Source: Peribacillus deserti
Lineage (GTDB): Bacteria; Bacillota; Bacilli; Bacillales; DSM-1321
Direction of reading: 5' to 3'
NCBI RefSeq assembly: GCF_002863585.1
Contig: NZ_PGUY01000051.1
Location: 1-64,000, forward strand
Length of the DNA: 64,000 bases
Shown piece by piece: positions 21,728-30,507 of this stretch; within the stretch, counting starts at the first letter, position 1, and every line of letters starts with the position of its first letter. The notes below the pieces were generated by a model. That model worked only from the letters and a program-made list of their open reading frames with translations. It made no database searches and was not told the DNA's origin. A program made the translations under genes and the position numbers.

Positions 21728-22612
21728 TTATTCATCGTATTCGTAGTAAACTTTTCTTCCGAATACTTTAAATTGAATTAAAGTAAAGATTAAGATAATG
21801 ATAAATAGGATCCAGGCTAATGCTGAAGCGTAACCCATCTTAAAGAATTTAAATGCGTCCTGGTATAAGTAGAATACATAAAATAGAGATTTATAGTTCG
21901 GTCCGCCATTGCCGCTTGAGACAACATATGCCTGGGTAAAGATCTGAAAAGAACCGATAAGCCCCATAATTAAGTTGAAGAAGATTACATTAGATGTCAT
22001 TGGAACAGTGATATGCCAGAACTTTTTGAACCTTCCAGCCCCATCTAATTCAGCGGCTTCATACAATGATGCAGGCACACTCTGCAGTCCGGCTAAATAA
22101 ATGACCATACCCCCGCCGGCTCCCCAAAGACTCATAATAATCAGGGAAGGTTTAACCATTTCTTCACTCAGCAGCCAGTTGGATGTTGGAAGATGGAAAA
22201 AGTCCAGGATGGCATTCGCTATTCCAAAATCTGGCTGGAAGATAATGATCCAGAGCAAGGAGCTTGCAACTGTAGGCACTAAGGACGGCAAGTAAAAGAT
22301 GGTTCTGAAAACTCCCATGAATTTTACATTTGCATTCAATAGGACTGCAAGCATATAACCCACTACCAGACCAAGCGGTACACCAAAAATGGTGTAAAAG
22401 ATCGTATTCCATAATGACTGCCAGAACAACGGATCTTCTGTAAACAATTTTTTATAGTTTTCTAATCCTACCCAATTTGCTGTGCCCAGTCCTGAAAAAT
22501 CTGTGAAAGACATATACAAAGAGTAAATCATGGGTCCAGCTGTAAAGATAAAGAACCCAATTAACCACGGTAAAATGAACATATAAAACAGAAATGTTCT
22601 AGATTTATTCAT
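21728..22612 (-). CDS. ABC sugar-importer permease, MalF/MsmF type
   Basis: This 294-residue inner-membrane permease has six predicted helices and the EAA loop SLYEAAELDGAGRFKKFWHITVPM near residue 185. The N-terminus (FLFYMFILPWLIGFFIF) and length fit the MalF partner of CUT1 importers that lack the long periplasmic loop. It is the first gene of the importer operon. GGGGAGGCAG precedes the ATG. The predicted promoter is about 335 bases upstream, giving a long untranslated leader. Confidence 0.92.
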   Translation of the reverse strand: MNKSRTFLFYMFILPWLIGFFIFTAGPMIYSLYMSFTDFSGLGTANWVGLENYKKLFTEDPLFWQSLWNTIFYTIFGVPLGLVVGYMLAVLLNANVKFMGVFRTIFYLPSLVPTVASSLLWIIIFQPDFGIANAILDFFHLPTSNWLLSEEMVKPSLIIMSLWGAGGGMVIYLAGLQSVPASLYEAAELDGAGRFKKFWHITVPMTSNVIFFNLIMGLIGSFQIFTQAYVVSSGNGGPNYKSLFYVFYLYQDAFKFFKMGYASALAWILFIIILIFTLIQFKVFGRKVYYEYDE

Positions 22613-22871
22613 CTGCCTCCCCGCCTTCCCTGCTAGATAAACAAATAGTTCCTATATCATGAATACTGTACTGTAACCCTTTTCAATTCCCTCTAAATAC
22701 AAACACCTCCAGCGTTTATATTATTAAGTTAAGATATTATTAAATTAGTTAATTGAAAGCTTCCTTATCCTAAGGAGAATATGTATGGAACATCTCAGAA
22801 TATTTATGAAAGCCTTTTCAATTACACTTTAATCTTAACTCCATTTTTTTGCTTTGGCAATAAAAATTTAG

Positions 22872-22919
22872 GTTAAGTAATTAAAAATTCACTAAAATTG
22901 TAAACTATTTTTACTTAAC
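22872..22919. promoter_or_regulatory. Inverted repeat in the leader of the ABC operon
   Basis: GTTAAGTAA at 22872-22880 is an exact inverted copy of TTACTTAAC at 22911-22919. It lies between the LacI-type operator and the ABC operon start and could be a regulator site or a leader hairpin. Confidence 0.4.
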
Positions 22920-22925
22920 AAAAGT

Positions 22926-22937
22926 AGTAACGTTACT
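22926..22937. promoter_or_regulatory. LacI-family operator
   Basis: AGTAACGTTACT is a perfect 12-bp palindrome with the central CG typical of LacI-family sites. It lies 11 bp downstream of the predicted -10 of the ABC promoter, where binding would block transcription. The LacI regulator encoded at 26550-27557 is the likely ligand. Confidence 0.7.
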
Positions 22938-22947
22938 TAATAAAATG

Positions 22948-22983
22948 ATTATATATTCAAACTTTTCTAAATGTCTATACTTA
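22948..22983 (-). promoter_or_regulatory. Promoter of the ABC operon with GmuR-type operator
   Basis: TAAATGTCTATACTTA at 22968-22983 is identical (in complement) to the operator at 11936-11951. The complement of 22972-22977 gives a -35 TAGACA, and the complement of 22948-22953 gives a -10 TATAAT with 18-bp spacing (TATATA at 16 bp is an alternative). Confidence 0.65.
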
Positions 22984-23162
22984 TTTTCTCTATTTATCCT
23001 AATTGCAATGTGTTTTTCTATTCGTTCACATGAGTGAATTCACCTATACCTCTTCCTGCATGAAGGAATAACAAACTTTTCACTTCCCTTAGGCAACTTC
23101 CTCCCACTTATCCGAAAGTAAAACATTAACTTGTTTTAATTTATCGATTACTTAATTATATC

Positions 23163-23191
23163 TTGTAAAGAATTCGTCATCTTGCTACAAT
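23163..23191 (+). promoter_or_regulatory. Promoter of the alpha-galactosidase gene
   Basis: TTGTAA at 23163-23168 and TACAAT at 23186-23191 are separated by 17 bp, about 70 bases before the TTG start. Confidence 0.55.
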
Positions 23192-23259
23192 TTAAAGTGA
23201 AATTAACTGTAAGGGCTTTCAATTGCAAGTCATATTATATGTATACGAGGTGAGTTCAT

Positions 23260-25488
23260 TTGACCATTAAAGTTAATAAAGAAACTAATGAGTTTCACTT
23301 GTTTAATGAAAAGATCAGCTATATTTTCAGAGTGCTGGAAAAAAGCAGTCAGCTTGAACATTTATATTATGGAAAGAGGATTAAACACCGAGACTCATTT
23401 AAACACTTAATTGAACGTGAAATCAGGCCTTCCTGCAATTTGTTTGAAGGCGACCACACTTCTTCACTGGAGCACATTAAACAAGAGTACCCGAGCTTCG
23501 GCACTACGGATTATCGTTACCCTGCCCACATGATTTCTGATCAGAAAGGCAGCAAGGTGAGTAATTTTCAATTCCATTCATACGAACTCTTTACTGGAAA
23601 ACCGGGACTTCCAAACCTGCCGGCCGTATATGTGGAGGATGACTCTGAAGCTGATACTTTAGAAATTACCTTAAGGGATGAAGTGCTTCGAAGCAGATTA
23701 ATCCTAAGCTATACCATCTATGGGAATCGGAATGTTATCTGCCGGAATGCGAAATTTATCAATGAGGGCGATGATTCTTTTCATATAGAGAATGCTATGA
23801 GCATGAGCGTAGATTTCCCTGATGATCAGTTCGAAATGCTTCATCTTAACGGAGCCTGGGCACGCGAAACACAGGTTGAAGTCCAGAAGCTGTCTAAAGG
23901 GATCCAATCCATTTACAGCGCAAGAGGTGCAAGCAGCCATGCCCATAATCCATTTCTGGCTCTAAAAAGACCTGACGCAACGGAACATACAGGAGAAGTT
24001 TTTGGCTTCAGCCTTGTGTACAGCGGTAACTTTTTAGGCCAGGTAGAAGTCGATCCTTACGATGTGACGCGTGTATTGATGGGGATCAACCCCTTCCAAT
24101 TTAAATGGAAGCTGAATCCGGGAGAATCGTTCCAAACACCAGAATGTGTTATGGTGTATTCTGATCAAGGGTTAAACGGAATGAGCCAGACATATCATCA
24201 GTTGTACCGGTCCCGCCTTGTGCGTGGATCTTGGCGTGATAAAGTCCGCCCCATCTTAATTAATAACTGGGAAGCTACATATTTTAATTTTAATGAAGAA
24301 AAGATTTTGACCATTGCGAGGTCAGCCAAAGAATTGGGAATCGAATTGTTCGTCCTGGACGATGGGTGGTTCGGGGAACGGCATGACGACACAAACTCGT
24401 TAGGTGACTGGTTCGAAAATAAGGAAAAACTTCCTAATGGGATCAAAGGCTTGTCTGAAAAAATTGAACAGATAGGCATGAGATTCGGCCTCTGGTTTGA
24501 GCCTGAAATGGTCTGTAAGGATACCCAATTATTCAAAGAGCACCCGGATTGGATACTTGCAGTTCCTGACCGCCGTGCTTCCCATGGCCGGAATCAATTT
24601 ATCCTGGATTTCTCCCGTGAAGAAGTAGTCGATCATATCTTTACTTTAATGGATCATGTTATTTCCACTTCCAAAATATCCTATATCAAATGGGATATGA
24701 ACCGATACATGACAGAAACCTATTCGAGAAGCCTTGAGCCTGACCGCCAGGGTGAAGCAGCACATCGTTATATATTAGGAGTATACAGGCTTTATGAAAG
24801 ATTAATAGAAAAATATCCAGAGATTCTTTTTGAATCCTGTGCGGGAGGCGGCGCCCGTTTTGATCCAGGCATGCTCTACTATGCTCCACAGGCGTGGGCC
24901 AGTGATAACACAGACGCAGCGGAAAGGCTGAAAATTCAGTACGGTACTTCCATGGTTTATCCATTAAGTTCCATCGGAAGCCATGTTTCAGCAGTTCCAA
25001 ACCATCAGGTAGGAAGAATCACACCTTTTGAGACGAGAGCGAACGTTGCATACTTTGGTACATTTGGATATGAACTTGATATCACTAAATTAAGTGACGA
25101 AGAAAAGGCAAAAATTAAAGAGCAGACATCATTTTTCAAAGAAAAAAGAAAACTCATCCGAAAGGGAGCGTTTTACCGTCTGTTGAATCCTTTTGTATCC
25201 AATGAAGTTTCCTGGATGGTCGTATCGGAAGATAAAACAGAAGCGCTTGTAGGGTATTATAAGGTTTTAGCAAAACCTAATGATAAATATTACCGCCTTA
25301 AGTTAACAGGACTGGATCCAGATAAGCTCTATGCCATACAAGGGCAGGAGACAACACACTACGGTGATGAATTGATGAATGTCGGAATCGTCCTCGCAGA
25401 AGATTTTACCGATAGGGCCTCTGAGTATTGGCAGAGGGAAAAACCAAGGGATTTTTCTTCTAAACTATTTGTTTTACAGGAAGTATAA
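23260..25488 (+). CDS. GH36 alpha-galactosidase
   Basis: This 742-residue GH36 enzyme removes alpha-1,6-linked galactose from galactomanno- or raffinose-type oligosaccharides. An N-terminal beta domain is followed by the barrel with WFGERHDDTNSLGDW, the nucleophile Asp479 in YIKWDMNR and the acid/base Asp549 in WASDNTD; FESCAGGGARFD lies between them. It has no signal peptide, so it acts in the cytosol. Length and motifs match the tetrameric Bacillus-type AgaA/AgaB enzymes. The start is TTG after GAGGTGAGTTCA. It is divergent from the ABC importer genes and followed 39 bases later by a ROK kinase gene, and LacI and GntR-type operators lie in the shared promoter region. Confidence 0.94.
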   Translation: MTIKVNKETNEFHLFNEKISYIFRVLEKSSQLEHLYYGKRIKHRDSFKHLIEREIRPSCNLFEGDHTSSLEHIKQEYPSFGTTDYRYPAHMISDQKGSKVSNFQFHSYELFTGKPGLPNLPAVYVEDDSEADTLEITLRDEVLRSRLILSYTIYGNRNVICRNAKFINEGDDSFHIENAMSMSVDFPDDQFEMLHLNGAWARETQVEVQKLSKGIQSIYSARGASSHAHNPFLALKRPDATEHTGEVFGFSLVYSGNFLGQVEVDPYDVTRVLMGINPFQFKWKLNPGESFQTPECVMVYSDQGLNGMSQTYHQLYRSRLVRGSWRDKVRPILINNWEATYFNFNEEKILTIARSAKELGIELFVLDDGWFGERHDDTNSLGDWFENKEKLPNGIKGLSEKIEQIGMRFGLWFEPEMVCKDTQLFKEHPDWILAVPDRRASHGRNQFILDFSREEVVDHIFTLMDHVISTSKISYIKWDMNRYMTETYSRSLEPDRQGEAAHRYILGVYRLYERLIEKYPEILFESCAGGGARFDPGMLYYAPQAWASDNTDAAERLKIQYGTSMVYPLSSIGSHVSAVPNHQVGRITPFETRANVAYFGTFGYELDITKLSDEEKAKIKEQTSFFKEKRKLIRKGAFYRLLNPFVSNEVSWMVVSEDKTEALVGYYKVLAKPNDKYYRLKLTGLDPDKLYAIQGQETTHYGDELMNVGIVLAEDFTDRASEYWQREKPRDFSSKLFVLQEV

Positions 25489-25527
25489 GAAACAACTTAC
25501 GAGATTAATCATTCAAGGAGGCTGCTT

Positions 25528-26454
25528 ATGAAAAGTTATATGGTATTTGATGTCGGAGGCAGTAAGGTTAAATATGCAGTGATAAACGAAAATGGCGATT
25601 TCCTTTTTAAGGGGGATTATCCTTCATCACGGAATAATTTTGAACAATTCCGGGAAGATATACTAGAAATCACAATGAAAAATAAAAAACCGTTTCATAT
25701 AGCGGGCATAGCGTTCAGCTGTCCCGGCGGAGTAGACAGTGAGGTGGGGATTATCGGTGGAGCAAGCGCCCTCCCCTGCATTCACGGCCCCAATTTCAAG
25801 GAAATTTTCAGTCAAGCAGCAGGGCTGCCCGTTGAAATTGAAAACGATGCCAACTGTGCTGCATTGGGAGAGGTATGGAAAGGTGCAGCCAGCGAAAACC
25901 AGAATGTCATGTTTACCGTGATCGGTACTGGAATTGGCGGGGCTGTTATCAAAGACCGCAAAATCCATAAAGGTGCAAACCTGCACGGCGGAGAAATTGG
26001 TTATATGGTCTTGAATGTTTTGGATGAAGAGGGTCATTATACGTTCAAGACATGGAGCGAATTAGCATCTACTGGGTCCCTTGTCCGGAAAGTAGCTAAA
26101 ATGAAAGGTATACAGCAGCATGAATTAGACGGAAAAAAAATATTTAATGCAGCTGAAACAGGTGATGAGGATTGCAAAAAAGCTATTGATGATTTTTATT
26201 TATCGCTGGCCCAGGGGATTTTCAATATCCAATATGTATACGATCCAGAAAAAATTATCTTGGGCGGTGCCATCAGCAGCCGTGAAGATTTAATTGATGA
26301 AATTTATAAGAAGCTGGATATTATACTAAGCTCGGTAAGAATTGCAAAAGTGCGTCCGGTCATTGAATCCTGCCAATATAAGAACGATGCAAACCTCCTA
26401 GGTGCTTTGTATCATTTCCTTCAGCGCCAGGCCAGCTATGTTCCTAATATCTAA
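25528..26454 (+). CDS. ROK-family sugar kinase lacking the zinc motif
   Basis: This 308-residue ROK protein has the ATP-binding motif VFDVGGSKVKYAV at the N-terminus, ENDANCAALGE with the catalytic Asp, GTGIGGAVI, and the sugar-binding LHGGEIGYM. The CxCGxxGCxE zinc cluster of glucokinases and fructokinases is absent; the region reads DEEGHYTFKTWSELAST. Zinc-free ROK proteins include beta-glucoside kinases and N-acetylmannosamine kinases, so the substrate may be a free disaccharide or mannose rather than glucose. CAAGGAGGCTGCTT precedes the ATG. It follows the alpha-galactosidase on the same transcript and ends at a strong terminator. Confidence 0.85.
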   Translation: MKSYMVFDVGGSKVKYAVINENGDFLFKGDYPSSRNNFEQFREDILEITMKNKKPFHIAGIAFSCPGGVDSEVGIIGGASALPCIHGPNFKEIFSQAAGLPVEIENDANCAALGEVWKGAASENQNVMFTVIGTGIGGAVIKDRKIHKGANLHGGEIGYMVLNVLDEEGHYTFKTWSELASTGSLVRKVAKMKGIQQHELDGKKIFNAAETGDEDCKKAIDDFYLSLAQGIFNIQYVYDPEKIILGGAISSREDLIDEIYKKLDIILSSVRIAKVRPVIESCQYKNDANLLGALYHFLQRQASYVPNI

Positions 26455-26492
26455 TATCAGACAAAGGCAAAAATCAACTGCCTTGTTACTGG

Positions 26493-26520
26493 GCTGCCGG
26501 AATCCTCGGCAGCTTTTTTA
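26493..26520 (+). terminator. Terminator of the alpha-galactosidase/ROK operon
   Basis: The stem GCTGCCG...CGGCAGC is followed by TTTTTT. Confidence 0.9.
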
Positions 26521-26526
26521 GCATTA

Positions 26527-26551
26527 CTAAAAGGCAGCCAGAGGCTGCCTT
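26527..26551 (-). terminator. Terminator of the LacI regulator gene
   Basis: On the minus strand AAGGCAGCC...GGCTGCCTT is followed by TTAG. It overlaps the stop codon of the regulator gene and faces the terminator of the convergent operon. Confidence 0.75.
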
Positions 26552-27557
26552 ACTTAATAGGTTTTACCGAATCCCGAAACACGATATTCCCTTTGATGAA
26601 CGTTCTTCCGTATTTCTTCTGCGGATTATTTAATTTCTCCATAATAAACTTCACAGCTACCTTTGACATTTCTTCCATATCAACTTCCACCGTTGTTAAA
26701 GGAGGATCTGTCAAGGTAGAATAAATGGAATTATCAAAGCCGACAACTGAACAATCATCAGGCACACTGATACCACTTTTCTGAAGCATATTGATCAGGT
26801 TATATGCTACTTCATCGTTGTTGCATACAAAGGCAGTCGGCATATCCTGTGGAACATCAATATCGATATATTTACCAAGATCATCCCGATCTTTGATCAC
26901 ATACTGATGGTTCAAATCAATCCGGTGCTCCAGTAATGATTTATAATAGCCCAGGAACCGATCCTGAATACTGCTGGTTGCATGAATATTGCCAACAAAA
27001 GCGATCTTGCGGTGTCCGTTCCGGATTAAATAATTCGTAACTTCATATACTCCGTAGAAATTATCCGACAGGACGGAATCAATTTCATTTTGATCTGTAT
27101 AAAAGTCCAGGAATATAACAGGACTTTCAATTTTCTGGATTTGCTTAACATATTCCTTTCCAATCTGGCCAAGGATAATAAATCCATCAACTTTTTTTTC
27201 ATTATAAATCCTCGGCAATACCAGCTGATCTTCATCTTCCTGGCTTAGTATATGCAGAATGCCTGAGTAATGAAAGCTGTCTAACACTTTTGAAAGCAGC
27301 TGATAGAATTGAAGATAAAATGCTTGAGTGGAGCCTGTAAACCGTTCAGGTATGACAATTCCAAGATTATAGGAAAGTCCTTCTTTCATCGATCTAGCAT
27401 GCGTATTGAATCGGTAGCCCATATCGGCAGCCACTATCTTAATTTTTTCTTTTAATTCGTCGCTTACTCCTTCTTTATCATTAAGTGCCTTCGAAACAGT
27501 CACGCTGCTTACACCTAATTTATCTGCGATGTCACGCATCGTAACATTGCTTTTCAC
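26550..27557 (-). CDS. LacI-family transcriptional regulator
   Basis: This 335-residue repressor has an N-terminal helix-turn-helix and hinge (TMRDIADKLGVSSVTVSKALN) and a periplasmic-binding-protein-like sensor domain (FVCNNDEVAYNLINML, VVGFDNSIYSTLTDPPLTTVEV). The frame is open from 27620, but GGAGGAATTATT directly before a GTG at 27557 marks the real start (MKSNVTMRDIADKLG). The perfect palindrome AGTAACGTTACT between the ABC operon and the alpha-galactosidase gene is its likely operator. The effector would be an oligosaccharide or galactoside; this is inferred. Confidence 0.9.
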   Translation of the reverse strand: MKSNVTMRDIADKLGVSSVTVSKALNDKEGVSDELKEKIKIVAADMGYRFNTHARSMKEGLSYNLGIVIPERFTGSTQAFYLQFYQLLSKVLDSFHYSGILHILSQEDEDQLVLPRIYNEKKVDGFIILGQIGKEYVKQIQKIESPVIFLDFYTDQNEIDSVLSDNFYGVYEVTNYLIRNGHRKIAFVGNIHATSSIQDRFLGYYKSLLEHRIDLNHQYVIKDRDDLGKYIDIDVPQDMPTAFVCNNDEVAYNLINMLQKSGISVPDDCSVVGFDNSIYSTLTDPPLTTVEVDMEEMSKVAVKFIMEKLNNPQKKYGRTFIKGNIVFRDSVKPIK

Positions 27558-27627
27558 AATAATTCCTCCGATTCCTGTACATTCACCAAACATTATCTCT
27601 GACTTAACATTATTTTGCAATAACCAT

Positions 27628-28596
27628 TTATTTATTCAAAAGTTCATAGAAAAAGGAGTGAACCCGGTCTCCAAAGGTACGAAGATGCTCGTGCCCATAC
27701 TCATAAAACACCTCGAGCTGTTTTTGTGAAGTAATTTTGTTATAAGCCGCAAACTGAGTAGAAGGAGGGCAAATTTGATCCTCCATCCCTACTGCCCATA
27801 AAACTTCCGCTTCAATACGTCCGGCCAGATGCTGAATGTCGATATAGCCGAGTTTATTAAAGAGTTCAGCTTCTTTAGTATGAGTGGGATCAATGAACTT
27901 AAAATAGTAGTGTATTTCTTCATATGCTGAATTGCTGATGTCTAAATCCCAGGCTCTTCGATAATCAGACAGGAACGGATATGTAGCCACGGTTTTCTTG
28001 ATTCTTGGCTCTAGAGCAGAACACACAATTGCAAGGGCTCCACCCTGGGATGCGCCTTGAACCCCTACTCTTTCCTCGTCAACATTGTCCATTGAAAGCA
28101 GGATCCTTGCCGCTTGAACCGTATCCAAAAACACATTCCGGTAATATAGCTTTTCAGGATCATCCTCCTCTATACCCCTGATGATATGGCCCTTTAACGT
28201 CGTCCCTCTTACCTGAGAATTATCCTCTGACAAGCCTCCCTGCCCGCGGCAGTCCATCGCTAAAACCGTAAATCCTTCAGCAGCATACCCCAGTTTATCA
28301 ATCCAGTCCCCGCTCGAGACATGGTATCCATGAAACCAAATAAGCCCCGGGCCTTTTTCTTTTTGATTCTTAGGCTTCACCAGCTGACAGTGGACCCTGG
28401 CCCCGCCTACACCAGTAAAATAAAGATGGAAACAATCTGCAGCTCCACTCTTAAACTCAGCAGGAACCAGCTCATAATCCATAGACTGGATCTCTAAATC
28501 TCTTAACCCTTTATCCCAAAAGTCATCAAAATCCACGGGCTTCGGATTAGTCCCCATATATTCCTTCAATTGATCAAGCGGCATATCAAACTTCAT
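27628..28596 (-). CDS. CE7 acetyl-xylan/cephalosporin-C esterase-like protein
   Basis: This 322-residue alpha/beta hydrolase of the AXE1/Cah family removes acetyl groups from oligosaccharides in the cytosol. Family motifs are DCRGQGG (RGQ), GVQGASQGG with the nucleophile Ser, Asp in GMEDQICPP and His in YGHEHL. The N-terminal MPLDQLKEYMGTNPKPVDFDDFWD is also typical. No signal peptide is present. The ATG follows TTGGGGGGATTCGT. It has its own sigma-A-like promoter at 28654-28682. Its place next to gmuF suggests acetylated glucomannan oligosaccharides as substrate. Confidence 0.9.
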   Translation of the reverse strand: MKFDMPLDQLKEYMGTNPKPVDFDDFWDKGLRDLEIQSMDYELVPAEFKSGAADCFHLYFTGVGGARVHCQLVKPKNQKEKGPGLIWFHGYHVSSGDWIDKLGYAAEGFTVLAMDCRGQGGLSEDNSQVRGTTLKGHIIRGIEEDDPEKLYYRNVFLDTVQAARILLSMDNVDEERVGVQGASQGGALAIVCSALEPRIKKTVATYPFLSDYRRAWDLDISNSAYEEIHYYFKFIDPTHTKEAELFNKLGYIDIQHLAGRIEAEVLWAVGMEDQICPPSTQFAAYNKITSQKQLEVFYEYGHEHLRTFGDRVHSFFYELLNK

Positions 28597-28653
28597 ACGA
28601 ATCCCCCCAACAACAATATGTATGCGTTGCCATTTTTACTTTACCGATAACTT

Positions 28654-28682
28654 ATTATATACTTTATGATTTTTACGGTCAA
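28654..28682 (-). promoter_or_regulatory. Sigma-A-like promoter of the CE7 esterase gene
   Basis: On the minus strand TTGACC (28677-28682) and TATAAT (28654-28659) are 17 bp apart. Confidence 0.65.
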
Positions 28683-28719
28683 TTGCGTTGTTAGCTTGTT
28701 GTGCTTGGAGCGGACCTTA

Positions 28720-28805
28720 TGCACGATTATTGTTTTTTGCAGGAGTAGTGGTACATTTGCAGGATTATTTATATATTTGATTGATTATTTTAAGTACAAG
28801 ATTAC
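28720..28805 (-). repeat. Degenerate ATCCTGCA-type array, inverted
   Basis: TTGCAGGA cores at 28737 and 28757 and a weaker TTGATTGATT at 28777 are 20 bp apart, with decayed units on both sides. The core is the complement of the ATCCTGCA units at 63441-63535, so this array runs in the opposite direction. Confidence 0.5.
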
Positions 28806-28857
28806 TAATATACTTTTGTAAAGATTAAAAGGTTAGTTTTGTGCCGAAGACTGACAA

Positions 28858-28890
28858 TAAAAAAATGCAAGCTTTAAAATCGCCTGCATT
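28858..28890 (-). terminator. Terminator at the end of the gmu operon extension
   Basis: On the minus strand AATGCAGGC...GCTTGCATT is followed by TTTTTTT. The stem overlaps the last codons of the SGNH esterase gene. Confidence 0.85.
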
Positions 28891-29527
28891 CTAATCTATT
28901 ATTTACTTCGTTTGAAAGAAAGGCCCTTACCCAGGTTTTAGCCAAGAGCATGTTCCCCGCTGAGGTCATGTGGACGCCGTCGGTGGTTAAGTTCGCTGGC
29001 CCGTGATGATTTAGGTATTCGATGAATGCTTGATGGGCGGGCACCAATATGGCTTTATATTCGCAAGCAAGCTTTTGAACGGTTTCTGCGTATGGCACCA
29101 GCATCTCGTTACCCCTGGAACGGACATCCTCTCCATGTATCGAAGGTTCCATTAAGATAATGGCAGCTTTTGTTTTGCTTTGTACCTCTTCTATCAGACT
29201 GCGGTATATTTCCTCATATTGGTCCGGATAAACAAGATCTTTTTCTGGATGATCAAGCCGCCTCCACACGTCGTTGATGCCGATAGATATAGAAAGATAA
29301 TCCGGGTCCGCTTCAATCACATCACGGTCCCATCTTGTAACTAAATCGGTAATGTGATTGCCGCTTATACCCCGGTTAATGATGACAGGAGTTTGATCAG
29401 GAAATGTAACCTGTAAAAAATCTCGGATCAACCGGACGTAACCGAAGCCGATTCCCTCACTGTCTTCGAATCTTCCTGATTCTGTGATACTGTCGCCTAT
29501 AAATAAAAGCTTCTCAGTTTTCTTCAT
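28874..29527 (-). CDS. SGNH acetyl esterase, Axe2-like
   Basis: This 217-residue single-domain SGNH hydrolase has block I LFIGDSITESGR (nucleophile Ser), block II NRGISGNH, block III SIGINDVWR and block V TDGVHMT with the Asp/His pair. NRGISGNHITDLVTRWDRDVI is strikingly like the acetyl-xylo-oligosaccharide esterase Axe2 of Geobacillus. It has no signal peptide and is expected to deacetylate imported oligosaccharides. GGAGGGCAGTCTG precedes the ATG. It follows gmuF by 17 bases and closes the operon; the Bacillus subtilis gmu operon as I recall it ends in a secreted mannanase (gmuG) instead. Confidence 0.87.
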   Translation of the reverse strand: MKKTEKLLFIGDSITESGRFEDSEGIGFGYVRLIRDFLQVTFPDQTPVIINRGISGNHITDLVTRWDRDVIEADPDYLSISIGINDVWRRLDHPEKDLVYPDQYEEIYRSLIEEVQSKTKAAIILMEPSIHGEDVRSRGNEMLVPYAETVQKLACEYKAILVPAHQAFIEYLNHHGPANLTTDGVHMTSAGNMLLAKTWVRAFLSNEVNNRLECRRF

Positions 29528-29544
29528 CAGACTGCCCTCCTGCC

Positions 29545-30489
29545 TTATGCATGGGAAACAATTAACTGGCAGTTCCCTTCTATTTCAAACTCCCCCATTC
29601 CCACTGGAACAATCAGGTGGGTGCCTTTTTCCAACGAGTAGCTTTCATTTTGGTGAATGAGAGTTCCTTCTCCATGAATGACGCTTAGCAGCAGATATCT
29701 TTGATTAAAGGAAAAAGCCGCCTTGCCGCTTACATCCCATTTATATACGGAGAAGAATTGAGATTGGACAAACGTCGTAATACCTACATTTTCGCGCTTC
29801 TCCACAGAAGGAGTGCTTTCGGCATCACGGTGCGGAATGGTGGTCACATCGACTGCCTTTTCCAGATGAAGGTCTCGTAGTTCACCTTGGTCATCTCTAC
29901 GGTCATAATCATATACTCGGTACGTTGTATCAGAGCTTTGCTGTGTTTCCAATACGAGTGTCCCTTCACATAATGCATGGATTGTTCCGCTAGGTACATA
30001 GAAGAAGTCCCCTGGCTTTATTTTCACTCTGCGCAGAAGTCCATTCCAATTGCCTTCATTCACCTGCTTTCGGAATTCTTCCTTTGATCCTGCATTATGG
30101 CCAAAAATCATATCTGCATCTTCTTTGCAATCAATAATATACCAGCATTCAGTTTTGCCAAGCTCCCCATTTTCATTCGCCTTTGCATAAGCATCGTCTG
30201 GATGAACCTGGACTGATAAATCCATATTAGCGTCCAGGATTTTAGTTAAAAGCGGGAACACTTCTTCTGCTGGACTGCCAAATAGCTCAGGATGTTCTTT
30301 CCATAGGCTGTCCAGTGTCATCCCTGCATACGGTCCGTTTTCAATCATAGACGGGCCATTTGGATGTGCGGAAATTGCCCAGCATTCGCCGGTCTTTTCA
30401 TTTGGAATTTTATAGCCAAATTCCTCTCTCAAGGCTGTTCCGCCCCATATTCTTTCCTTGAATACCGGCTTTAATAGTAATGGCTGCAA
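29545..30489 (-). CDS. gmuF: Mannose-6-phosphate isomerase, class I (GmuF)
   Basis: This 314-residue zinc-dependent isomerase converts mannose 6-phosphate to fructose 6-phosphate, linking mannan breakdown to glycolysis. The cupin metal site is in LSVQVHPDDAYAKANE with Glu in KTECWYIID, and the second half carries YRVYDYDRRD. KPVFKERIWGGTALREEFGY at the N-terminus is typical of Bacillus ManA/GmuF. The start is TTG after GGAGGGTTTATT. It follows the ROK fructokinase gene by 18 bases in gmuBACDREF order. Confidence 0.94.
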   Translation of the reverse strand: MQPLLLKPVFKERIWGGTALREEFGYKIPNEKTGECWAISAHPNGPSMIENGPYAGMTLDSLWKEHPELFGSPAEEVFPLLTKILDANMDLSVQVHPDDAYAKANENGELGKTECWYIIDCKEDADMIFGHNAGSKEEFRKQVNEGNWNGLLRRVKIKPGDFFYVPSGTIHALCEGTLVLETQQSSDTTYRVYDYDRRDDQGELRDLHLEKAVDVTTIPHRDAESTPSVEKRENVGITTFVQSQFFSVYKWDVSGKAAFSFNQRYLLLSVIHGEGTLIHQNESYSLEKGTHLIVPVGMGEFEIEGNCQLIVSHA

Positions 30490-30507
30490 AATAAACCCTC
30501 CATTTGC

